13,936 nucleotides of DNA from Planktotalea sp. (lineage in GTDB: Bacteria > Pseudomonadota > Alphaproteobacteria > Rhodobacterales > Rhodobacteraceae), in contig JAHEGL010000054.1 of NCBI GenBank assembly GCA_024645145.1, positions 1-13,936 of the forward strand, read 5' to 3'. The notes beneath the pieces were generated by a model that was given only the letters and a program-made list of their open reading frames with translations, was not told the origin of the DNA and made no database searches. Each line of letters starts with the position of its first letter. Positions within the stretch are counted from its first letter, which is position 1. Of this stretch, positions 1-6,075 are shown piece after piece. The translations under genes and the position numbers were made by a program.

Positions 1-20
1 CTGATCTCGCGCGCTGTCGC

Positions 21-1310
21 TTAGATGTAGTAGATGTAGAAGTCGCGCAATTGCTCGGGTGAGAGGTCTTTGGTCTTTTGGACTTCAGCCTCTTTCATAA
101 ACACATGGTTGTCCACGAGACCCTGTCCAACCGCGGCTGAAAGCACAGTATCGTTGCTCAAATCCGCAATTGCCCCCGCGAGATCTGCGGCCGCGCCAAC
201 AGTTGCATCTGTATGCTCAAACCCATCCCCCGTTTCCATCGCCTGTAGCTCATACCCGTTCTCGACCCCTAGCAAGGCGGCCTGCAAAACCGCTGCAACG
301 GCCGTGTAGGGATTGGACGACGCATCGGCCATGCGATGTTCAAGGCGCGCTTTTGAACCGCCTTCTGTGCTAATACGGGTCGTGACATTGCGGTGATCAC
401 CGCCCCAGTTTTGCCAGTATCCCGAAAGGGATGCAGGTTGCAAACGCTCATAGGAATTGGCCGTGGGTGCGATCAAACCTGCCAACCCTTTGTGGTGATG
501 CAAAAGCCCCGCAAGGCAACCACGCGCGAGATCGTTGAGGTGATCTGGCCCGCCCTTATCGCCAGAAGCGACAGCGTTGTTGCCGTCTTTGTCCGTGAAG
601 GAGAAATTGATATGCATCCCGCAGCCGCCCGCTTCGACAATGGGCTTTGGCATGAAGCTGAGGATCACCCCCTCGCTCAACGCAACTTCGCGCGCCATTT
701 GACGAAACAGGATAATGTCATCGACCGCTTTGAGTGCGTCATCGAAGGTTAGCGTATATTCGAACTGTGGGCTGTCATATTCAGCCGTGATCATATCGAG
801 CTTGAAACCCAACTCTTCAGCCACATCCCAAATCGTATCGTTAAAGCCGCGCGGATCTGTGAACGGGCCAGTGCCGTATACCACCGCGCCAAGGCTGTCA
901 TAGGGCACTAACTCGCCAGCGTCATTGTGGATAAAGGCAAACGCCTCCAGCTCGATCCCTACTTTAGGGGTTAGACCTTTGGCCTCCCAAGCTGCAATCG
1001 CGCGTTTCAATGCGCCGCGTGGGCACATTTCGAGTGGCGCGCCATCCGCATCGTAGAGATCACCAAGTACGATCTGCGTACCGTTTTCCCAGCATGGGCG
1101 GATGTTATCGCCGCTCCAGCGCAGCTCCATGTCGGGCAGCCCTTCCATCATCATGGAACCGGGGGAGGGCAGCAAATCCTTGTCGTAATGCACGCCAAAC
1201 GTGGATCGGCAAAAGCGCGTGTCGTTGTCACCTATCTTGGAATTGGGCAGATATTTCCCTCGCATGATGCTCAGGTGGTCGCAAAACACGGCGCGCAGTC
1301 GTTCTTTCAT
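21..1310 (-). CDS. Glutamine-synthetase-like gamma-glutamyl-amine ligase
   Basis: This 429-residue protein belongs to the glutamine synthetase superfamily, which joins glutamate to ammonia or an amine using ATP. The N-terminal beta-grasp is visible around residues 5-22 (RGKYLP). The catalytic domain carries metal-site glutamates in GIELEAF (E120, E122), E177 and E184, the GGCGMH segment at 228-233 (the counterpart of the NGSGMH loop), YERLQP at 287-292, and ARLEHRMADASSNP at 321-334. The protein ends in YIYYI and lacks a clear adenylylation-site tyrosine, so it is probably not the housekeeping GlnA. The family members that fit best are PuuA, IpuC, AtdA1/TdnQ and gamma-glutamylmethylamide synthetase; the substrate cannot be read from the sequence. 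The start is ATG with GGGAG about 9 nt upstream. The P450 gene ends 15 bp upstream on the same strand, so the two are likely co-transcribed. An amidotransferase gene lies just beyond it, which supports amine glutamylation. Confidence 0.88.
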   Translation of the reverse strand: MKERLRAVFCDHLSIMRGKYLPNSKIGDNDTRFCRSTFGVHYDKDLLPSPGSMMMEGLPDMELRWSGDNIRPCWENGTQIVLGDLYDADGAPLEMCPRGALKRAIAAWEAKGLTPKVGIELEAFAFIHNDAGELVPYDSLGAVVYGTGPFTDPRGFNDTIWDVAEELGFKLDMITAEYDSPQFEYTLTFDDALKAVDDIILFRQMAREVALSEGVILSFMPKPIVEAGGCGMHINFSFTDKDGNNAVASGDKGGPDHLNDLARGCLAGLLHHHKGLAGLIAPTANSYERLQPASLSGYWQNWGGDHRNVTTRISTEGGSKARLEHRMADASSNPYTAVAAVLQAALLGVENGYELQAMETGDGFEHTDATVGAAADLAGAIADLSNDTVLSAAVGQGLVDNHVFMKEAEVQKTKDLSPEQLRDFYIYYI

Positions 1311-1325
1311 TTAAGTTCTCCCGTT

Positions 1326-2585
1326 TCAGGCGCGTTTGATGCGCACTGGTAATGATTTGATCCCGCCAACGAAGTTGGAACGCAGGAATTTCTGTTCTCC
1401 ATCCGCTTCAATATGGGTGATCCGTTTGCTGAGTTCCTGGAACAAAACAGTGACCTCTAGCCGTGCGAGCCACATACCAAGGCACAGATGCGGACCACCA
1501 AGCCCAAAGGCGAGATGTTTGTTCGGGTTGCGCATCAGATCGACACGCATAGGGTCTTTGAAGTAGCTCTCGTCACGATTGCCCGACGCGAACCAGTAGA
1601 GCACTTTGTCACCTTCGCGGATCGTCTTGCCGTGCATGTCGTAATCTTGCGTGGCAGTTCGGCGGAAATACAACGCAGGCGTGGCCCAGCGAATGATCTC
1701 ATCTGCGGCAGTGTCCCAAATTGCGCCACCTTCTTGCATTTGGCCAAGCAATTCAGATTGATGGCACATCGCCTGCATTCCAGCGGCGATAGAATAACGT
1801 GTTGTGTCGTTACCCGCGGCCACAAGCAAGCAAAAGAAATTGCGAAACTCGGTCTCGGAAATAACAGTGCCATCAGGGCTGGGTTGCAAGATCAAGTGCA
1901 AGATACCGTCGGTATCGCCACTGGCATTTTTCTTCTCCATTAAATCCTTGGCATAGGCGTAAAGTTCTGCACCGGCCGGGGAGTTGAAGGGCATCATACG
2001 GAACTCATCCGTGCTCATCTGATCCATCACATGAGAGGTGAAATCAGGATCAGTGTTGGCGATCAGCGCGTCGCCCTTTTGCACAAGCCAGGGCAAGTCT
2101 TCGTCCGGTGTGCCAAGGATGCGCCCCAGCATGCGCATCGGTAATTCGCGCGCGATGGTCTTGGTGGCGTCAAACTGCTCGTTCTGCAAAACCTCATTAA
2201 GGATATCAGTGCACAGCCCGCGCAAATCCTCTTCAAACTGCGCAATCACCCCTTTGGAAAACGCTTTGGCCAGCTTGATCCGCATTTGCATATGTTCGGG
2301 TGGATCGGTTTCCTGAAAGGTGCGTCTTGCGAGATATTCTTCGTAGCTTTGATCCTCCATCCGGATACCTTGAGCGGACGAAAACACCTTCGTGTTGCGG
2401 TTCATCTCTAAAATATCGTCGTAGCGTGTGATTGACCAAAATCCTTTGCCACCGTCCCATTCCGTCCAACTGACAGGGTCATCGCGGCGTAGGCGGGCGA
2501 ATGTATTGTGCGGCGCACCACTGGTAAAAGTGTCGTGGCTCGTTAGGTCAGCAAAGCCATCGTCGGTCGGGGTCCAGATCGTCAT
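1326..2585 (-). CDS. Cytochrome P450, soluble bacterial type
   Basis: This 419-residue cytosolic heme monooxygenase has the usual length for soluble bacterial P450s and no membrane anchor. Visible hallmarks in order are TDPPEHMQMR at 93-102 (C-helix region), the I-helix oxygen-activation motif AAGNDTTR at 256-263, the K-helix ExxR pair E296/R299, the ASGNRDESYF segment at 333-342, and the heme loop FGLGGPHLCLG at 360-370 with C368 as the thiolate ligand. The GNDTT form resembles CYP125/142/153-like enzymes more than the GHETT form, but I cannot assign a CYP family. Such enzymes need a ferredoxin and reductase, and neither is encoded in the window. The start is ATG; an AGGA lies about 14 nt upstream, which is rather far. 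It is the first gene of a likely two-gene operon with the GS-like ligase 15 bp downstream. This context suggests it oxidises an amine or its gamma-glutamyl conjugate, which is an inference. Confidence 0.93.
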   Translation of the reverse strand: MTIWTPTDDGFADLTSHDTFTSGAPHNTFARLRRDDPVSWTEWDGGKGFWSITRYDDILEMNRNTKVFSSAQGIRMEDQSYEEYLARRTFQETDPPEHMQMRIKLAKAFSKGVIAQFEEDLRGLCTDILNEVLQNEQFDATKTIARELPMRMLGRILGTPDEDLPWLVQKGDALIANTDPDFTSHVMDQMSTDEFRMMPFNSPAGAELYAYAKDLMEKKNASGDTDGILHLILQPSPDGTVISETEFRNFFCLLVAAGNDTTRYSIAAGMQAMCHQSELLGQMQEGGAIWDTAADEIIRWATPALYFRRTATQDYDMHGKTIREGDKVLYWFASGNRDESYFKDPMRVDLMRNPNKHLAFGLGGPHLCLGMWLARLEVTVLFQELSKRITHIEADGEQKFLRSNFVGGIKSLPVRIKRA

Positions 2586-2610
2586 TTTGTTTGTCGCGGT
2601 CCTGCACTAA

Positions 2611-2639
2611 GTTACAAAACCATAATTAGATGTCTTCAA
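2611..2639 (-). promoter_or_regulatory. Possible sigma70 promoter for the P450-ligase operon
   Basis: Read on the minus strand, TTGAAG (2634-2639) and TGTAAC (2611-2616) are separated by exactly 17 bp and match the -35 and -10 consensus at four of six bases each. The 69-bp gap between the divergent P450 and amidotransferase genes must hold promoters for both. No convincing plus-strand promoter was found, although a CATAAT box at 2621-2626 could serve one. The predicted start lies very close to the weak ribosome site of the P450 gene. This is a pattern match only. Confidence 0.25.
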
Positions 2640-2654
2640 AAGGAAAGCCTTTTC

Positions 2655-3365
2655 ATGCGCCTTGCCGTTCTAATGACGAACACAGATGAAAGCGCGTTTG
2701 CACAGCAGCACCCAAAGGACGGTGAGAAGTTTTCACTCCTCATCGCGGGTGTGCGGGCAGGATGGGAGGTGGCGGTTTTTAACGTAAAAGATGATATTTT
2801 TCCTGATGATATCCATATTTTTGATGGTTTGATAATTACAGGCAGCCCTGCATCTGTGCATGATCAGGACCCTTGGGTTGCACGCTTGCTCACTTTGATC
2901 CGCGATATCTACGCAAGTGAAATCCCGATGTTTGGCGCGTGCTATGGCCATCAAGCAATTGCGCTTGCTTTGGGTGGCGCGGTTGAAGCCAACCCCAAAG
3001 GCTGGGTATTTGGCGTTGCACATTCAGAGATTCGAAAGCTCATGCCTTGGATGGTGCACGTTCCAAGCCCTTTTGCGCAATACGCCGCGCACGTTGAAGC
3101 GGTGACGCAGTTACCGAAAGGTGCAGCAGTCCTTAGCGTTTCAGAGAACTGTGGGATCACTGGGTTTCATATCGGTGACAAGGTATATACGACGCAAAAC
3201 CATCCAGAGATGAGCCATGCGTTTATGACTGCTTTGATTGAAGAGTATGCGCCCAAACTCCCCGACGGTGTGGGCGATTCTGCGCGCGCGTCGATGACCG
3301 TCAATGCCGACAACGATAGCTATGCAGAGAGCATCGCGCGCTTCTTTGAGATGAATAAAGAGTAG
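2655..3365 (+). CDS. Class I glutamine amidotransferase family hydrolase
   Basis: This 236-residue stand-alone GATase1 protein has a Cys-His-Glu triad. The nucleophile elbow is GACYGHQ with C96, and the His/Glu pair is in NHPE (H183, E185). The oxyanion-side motif ITGSPASVHD is at 61-70. It resembles the GuaA-type amidotransferase domain but has no synthetase domain and ends in about 45 extra residues of low motif content. Stand-alone members hydrolyse gamma-glutamyl amides, for example PuuD and the AtdA2-type gamma-glutamylanilide hydrolase. With a GS-like ligase and a P450 diverging just upstream, removal of glutamate from an oxidised gamma-glutamyl amine is a reasonable role, though inferred. 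The start is ATG, preceded by AAAAGGA ending about 10 nt upstream. The next gene, cydA, starts 151 bp downstream and is probably a separate unit. Confidence 0.87.
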   Translation: MRLAVLMTNTDESAFAQQHPKDGEKFSLLIAGVRAGWEVAVFNVKDDIFPDDIHIFDGLIITGSPASVHDQDPWVARLLTLIRDIYASEIPMFGACYGHQAIALALGGAVEANPKGWVFGVAHSEIRKLMPWMVHVPSPFAQYAAHVEAVTQLPKGAAVLSVSENCGITGFHIGDKVYTTQNHPEMSHAFMTALIEEYAPKLPDGVGDSARASMTVNADNDSYAESIARFFEMNKE

Positions 3366-3461
3366 CCGTTATATTTCGCCTCTTCAGGTTGGTGTGTAAG
3401 GTCTTTTATCAGAGCTGAAATGTCTCGCGCAGATTGTCGCAGAGATATTGTTTACGGCGTT

Positions 3462-3490
3462 TTCACACTACCTCTGTATCAAGATAAAAA
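3462..3490 (+). promoter_or_regulatory. Possible promoter for cydAB
   Basis: TTCACA (3462-3467) and TAAAAA (3485-3490) are spaced by 17 bp and match the -35 and -10 consensus at five and four of six bases. They lie about 27 bp upstream of the GTG start of cydA. No clear FNR/FnrL palindrome (TTGAT-N4-ATCAA) was found in the 151-bp gap, so oxygen-dependent control through FnrL at this spot is not supported. The call rests on pattern alone. Confidence 0.3.
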
Positions 3491-3516
3491 CTTACTTAAA
3501 CTTGGAGTACCCTTCG

Positions 3517-4905
3517 GTGGACACGCTTCTGCTTTCTCGCATCCAGTTTGGTGCAAACATCTCTTTTCACATCCTTTTCCCGACAATCACGATCGCGCTT
3601 GGCTGGATGTTGCTGTTCTTCAAATTGCGTTTCAGCGCGACCGGGGATCGCAAATGGATGGATGCCTACATGTTTTGGGTCAAGGTATTTGCACTGTCCT
3701 TTGCGATGGGAGTTGTCTCTGGCATCACAATGTCCTTCCAATTTGGGACAAACTGGCCGGGCTTTATGGAAACGGTCGGCAATGTCGCGGGTCCTTTGCT
3801 CGCCTATGAAATTATGACGGCGTTTTTCCTTGAAGCGGTCTTCTTGGGGATCATGCTTTTTGGTGCATCCAAAGTGAAATCTTGGGTGCATACGCTCGCG
3901 ACGTTTTTGGTCGCCTTCGGAACGACCATGTCTACCTTCTGGATCATCGTTCTGAATTCCTGGATGCATACCCCGCAAGGCTATGAGCTGATCGACGGCG
4001 TTGTGCACGCAACCAATTGGTTTAAAATCATTTTCAACCCGTCCATGCCGTACCGTTTTGTGCACATGATGCTTGCGTCTGGCCTGACTGTCGCGTTCTT
4101 GATCGCAGGTATCTCCGCACTCAGAATGCTCTGGGGGGACAAGGGTGAAGATGTGAAATCTGCGCTGCGCGTCGGCATCATCGCGGCGGCAGGCTTGATC
4201 CCGCTACAAATCCTTGCAGGGGACATGCACGGCTTGAACACGCTTGAATATCAGCCCGCGAAGGTCGCGGCGATGGAAGGGAACTGGGAAACACGCTCCA
4301 ATGTGCCGCTCATTTTGTTTGCGATCCCTGATCAAGAAAACCGGACCAACCACTATGAAATCAGCATCCCGAATGGTGCATCCTATATCCTTAAGCACAA
4401 AGCCGAAGGTGTTGTGCCGGGTCTTAACGATTTTGTGGCCGAGGATGGTACAATCCTGCACCCACGGGTATCTGCGGTCTTCTTTAGTTTCCGCATTATG
4501 ATCGGCACTGGCGTTGCTATGTTGCTGCTGTCTTGGGCTGGCGTGGTAATGCTGCGTAAATATGGTGCTGGGCACATGCCGAAACTGCCGTTGATCGCCT
4601 TTAGCGCGATGAGCTTCAGTGGCTGGATCGCTACGCTTGCAGGCTGGTACACAACCGAAATTGGCCGTCAGCCCTGGTTGGTGCAAGGTGTGCTATCCAC
4701 TAAAGATGCAGTGAGTGATGTGCCCGCCGGCATGGTTCTAAGCACGTTGATTGGCTATCTGGTGATCTACGCGGCTTTGATCATCGCGTACATGGGGGTC
4801 ATTACATATCTCGCCCGCAAAGCGACGCGTGGTGAACCTCTTACCAGCCGTCAATATCCACGTGGTAACACGACTGATGTGCCCGTCCTACAGCCGGGAG
4901 AATAA
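3517..4905 (+). CDS. cydA: Cytochrome bd-type (cyanide-insensitive) quinol oxidase subunit I
   Basis: This is the heme-bearing subunit of a membrane quinol oxidase that reduces oxygen to water. From the GTG start the protein has 462 residues. The heme ligands are visible: H18 in ISFHILFP, H183 in RFVHMMLAS, and M328 in FRIMIG, matching E. coli H19, H186 and M393. The glutamate pair E98/E106 in LLAYEIMTAFFLEAV also has the E. coli spacing. Quinol-site residues K249 and E254 (PAKVAAMEGNWET) and the signature GRQPW at 383-387 are kept. The Q-loop between W257 and M328 is short, about 60 residues less than in E. coli CydA, as in CioA-type oxidases. I chose GTG at 3517 because MDTLLLSRIQFG is the family N-terminus and GGAG sits 9 nt upstream. 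An in-frame TTG at 3448 would add 23 unrelated residues. The stop codon is 2 bp before cydB. Confidence 0.96.
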   Translation: MDTLLLSRIQFGANISFHILFPTITIALGWMLLFFKLRFSATGDRKWMDAYMFWVKVFALSFAMGVVSGITMSFQFGTNWPGFMETVGNVAGPLLAYEIMTAFFLEAVFLGIMLFGASKVKSWVHTLATFLVAFGTTMSTFWIIVLNSWMHTPQGYELIDGVVHATNWFKIIFNPSMPYRFVHMMLASGLTVAFLIAGISALRMLWGDKGEDVKSALRVGIIAAAGLIPLQILAGDMHGLNTLEYQPAKVAAMEGNWETRSNVPLILFAIPDQENRTNHYEISIPNGASYILKHKAEGVVPGLNDFVAEDGTILHPRVSAVFFSFRIMIGTGVAMLLLSWAGVVMLRKYGAGHMPKLPLIAFSAMSFSGWIATLAGWYTTEIGRQPWLVQGVLSTKDAVSDVPAGMVLSTLIGYLVIYAALIIAYMGVITYLARKATRGEPLTSRQYPRGNTTDVPVLQPGE

Positions 4906-4907
4906 CG

Positions 4908-5918
4908 ATGGATTTTTTCGGAGACCCTGCTGTTTGGCTCCCTTGGGCGTTCGCGTCACTCATGGGATTGTCTATCCTGATCTACGTTGTGCTTGACGGA
5001 TTCGACTTGGGCGTCGGACTACTGATGCCACTAGCGCAAGAGGATGAAAAAGATGGTCTTGTTGCTTCCATCGGCCCTTTTTGGGACGCCAATGAAACAT
5101 GGCTCGTTCTCGCAATTGGCCTTTTGTTGGTGGCGTTTCCGCCGGCTCACGGTGTGATCCTTACAGCGCTTTATCTGCCTGTGTTTATCATGCTCGTTGG
5201 CTTGATCCTGCGCGGTGTTTCATTCGAGATGCGTGCGAAAGCCCCGATTGCCCAAAAGCCCGTATGGAACGCTGCATTCTTTGCCGGATCGCTCATGGCG
5301 TCACTGAGCCAAGGCTTCATGTTGGGCATGTACGTTATGGGTCTGACATGGACCTTGCCGCATGTGGGATTTGCTCTGCTCACCGCAGTGTTTCTGACCG
5401 TAGGGTATAGTTTCATCGGAGCGGTATGGCTTATCTGGAAAACGGGCGGTGAGTTACAAAAACACGCAGTGCGTTGGGCAAAAGGTGGCATGTGGGGGCT
5501 TATTCTGGGCATAGGGTCCATTTCGCTTGCGACGCCATTTGTAAGCACGCGGATCTTTGATAAGTGGTTTAGCTTCCCTGAGATCGTTTACTTATCGCCG
5601 CTGCCAATCCTATCAGGTCTGCTCGTGGTTTTCCTTTGGGTGCAATTGCGCCGCATGCCTTTTGAGAATGATCGTTTGTCTTGGACGCCATTTGCAGCGG
5701 CAACAGCGCTTTTCACCTTGGCCTACTGCGGGATGGCGTATTCGTTTTACCCGTATGTGGTGCCTGAGAAGTTAACGATCTACGAATCCGCATCAGCGGC
5801 TGAAAGCTTGTTCATCATTCTTCTGGGGACGCTTTTCGTACTACCAGCGATCATTGGGTATACGGTACTGTCTTACTACATCTTTCGCGGAAAAGCGACC
5901 GAACTGCGCTACGACTAG
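4908..5918 (+). CDS. cydB: Cytochrome bd-type (cyanide-insensitive) quinol oxidase subunit II
   Basis: This 336-residue integral membrane subunit completes the bd oxidase with CydA. Family motifs are the first-helix DGFDLG at 30-35 and GPFWDANETWLV at 56-67, followed by several long hydrophobic segments ending in a membrane helix near the C-terminus (about residues 300-325). The length is close to CioB and shorter than E. coli CydB (about 380), consistent with the short-Q-loop CydA next to it. The ATG follows the cydA stop by 2 bp, with GGGAG 7 nt upstream, so the two genes are co-transcribed and probably translationally coupled. No CydX- or CioZ-like miniprotein is visible in the 157 bp that follow. 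The cydDC genes needed for assembly are not in the window. The last codons form the left arm of a perfect hairpin. Confidence 0.96.
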   Translation: MDFFGDPAVWLPWAFASLMGLSILIYVVLDGFDLGVGLLMPLAQEDEKDGLVASIGPFWDANETWLVLAIGLLLVAFPPAHGVILTALYLPVFIMLVGLILRGVSFEMRAKAPIAQKPVWNAAFFAGSLMASLSQGFMLGMYVMGLTWTLPHVGFALLTAVFLTVGYSFIGAVWLIWKTGGELQKHAVRWAKGGMWGLILGIGSISLATPFVSTRIFDKWFSFPEIVYLSPLPILSGLLVVFLWVQLRRMPFENDRLSWTPFAAATALFTLAYCGMAYSFYPYVVPEKLTIYESASAAESLFIILLGTLFVLPAIIGYTVLSYYIFRGKATELRYD

Positions 5919-5926
5919 CGCAGTTC
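5901..5926 (+). terminator. Hairpin overlapping the cydB stop, candidate terminator
   Basis: GAACTGCGCT (5901-5910) and AGCGCAGTTC (5917-5926) form a perfect 10-bp stem with the 6-base loop ACGACT. The TAG stop codon of cydB (5916-5918) straddles the loop and the right arm. The following bases (ACTGCCTTTGTTTA) are only loosely T-rich, so this may be a weak intrinsic terminator or a 3'-end stabilising hairpin of the cydAB message. Confidence 0.55.
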
Positions 5927-5946
5927 ACTGCCTTTGTTTATCACAA

Positions 5947-5979
5947 CCATAGGCAAACATCACGCCTTTGGCGCTATGG
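5947..5979. repeat. Imperfect nested dyad in the cydB to thiamine-enzyme gap
   Basis: CCATAG (5947-5952) pairs with CTATGG (5974-5979), and inside it CGCC (5963-5966) pairs with GGCG (5970-5973) around a TTT loop. The left side carries a 10-base bulge, so the structure is only moderately stable. It could be a second 3'-end hairpin of cydAB or chance. There is no T-tract directly after it on either strand. Confidence 0.25.
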
Positions 5980-6034
5980 CTAGGCTATCCTTAAAGACTC
6001 CGCTTTTCTTTTACGCAAAGGCTTGAGTATGGTT

Positions 6035-6059
6035 GCGCTGTAAAGACGTTTTACAGCGC
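6035..6059 (+). promoter_or_regulatory. Perfect dyad in the leader of the thiamine-enzyme gene
   Basis: GCGCTGTAAA (6035-6044) and TTTACAGCGC (6050-6059) form a perfect 10-bp inverted repeat with the 5-base spacer GACGT. The right arm ends 5 bp before the AAGGA ribosome site (6065-6069) and 16 bp before the ATG at 6076. The position fits either an operator for a dimeric regulator or an RNA hairpin that affects translation. The arms are long for chance, and no T-run follows, so it is not a terminator for the upstream operon. Confidence 0.5.
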
Positions 6060-6075
6060 GCAATAAGGATTTGCC

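Noticed and set aside
393..752. 119-codon plus-strand frame opposite the GS-like ligase
   Set aside because: It overlaps conserved ligase motifs on the other strand and shows no protein signature.
3366..3516. FnrL/FNR box upstream of cydA
   Set aside because: TTGTTT and TATCAAGAT are present, but no TTGAT-N4-ATCAA palindrome could be found by eye.
3420..3809. 129-codon plus-strand frame overlapping the cydA start
   Set aside because: It runs out of frame through the first helices of cydA, which are strongly family-conserved in the other frame.
3496..4065. 189-codon minus-strand open frame opposite cydA
   Set aside because: It is antisense to the heme-ligand region of cydA, is very rich in charged residues and has no family motif or ribosome site.
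5919..6075. CydX/CioZ-like miniprotein gene after cydB
   Set aside because: No short frame with a ribosome site and a single hydrophobic helix is visible; the space holds dyads instead.
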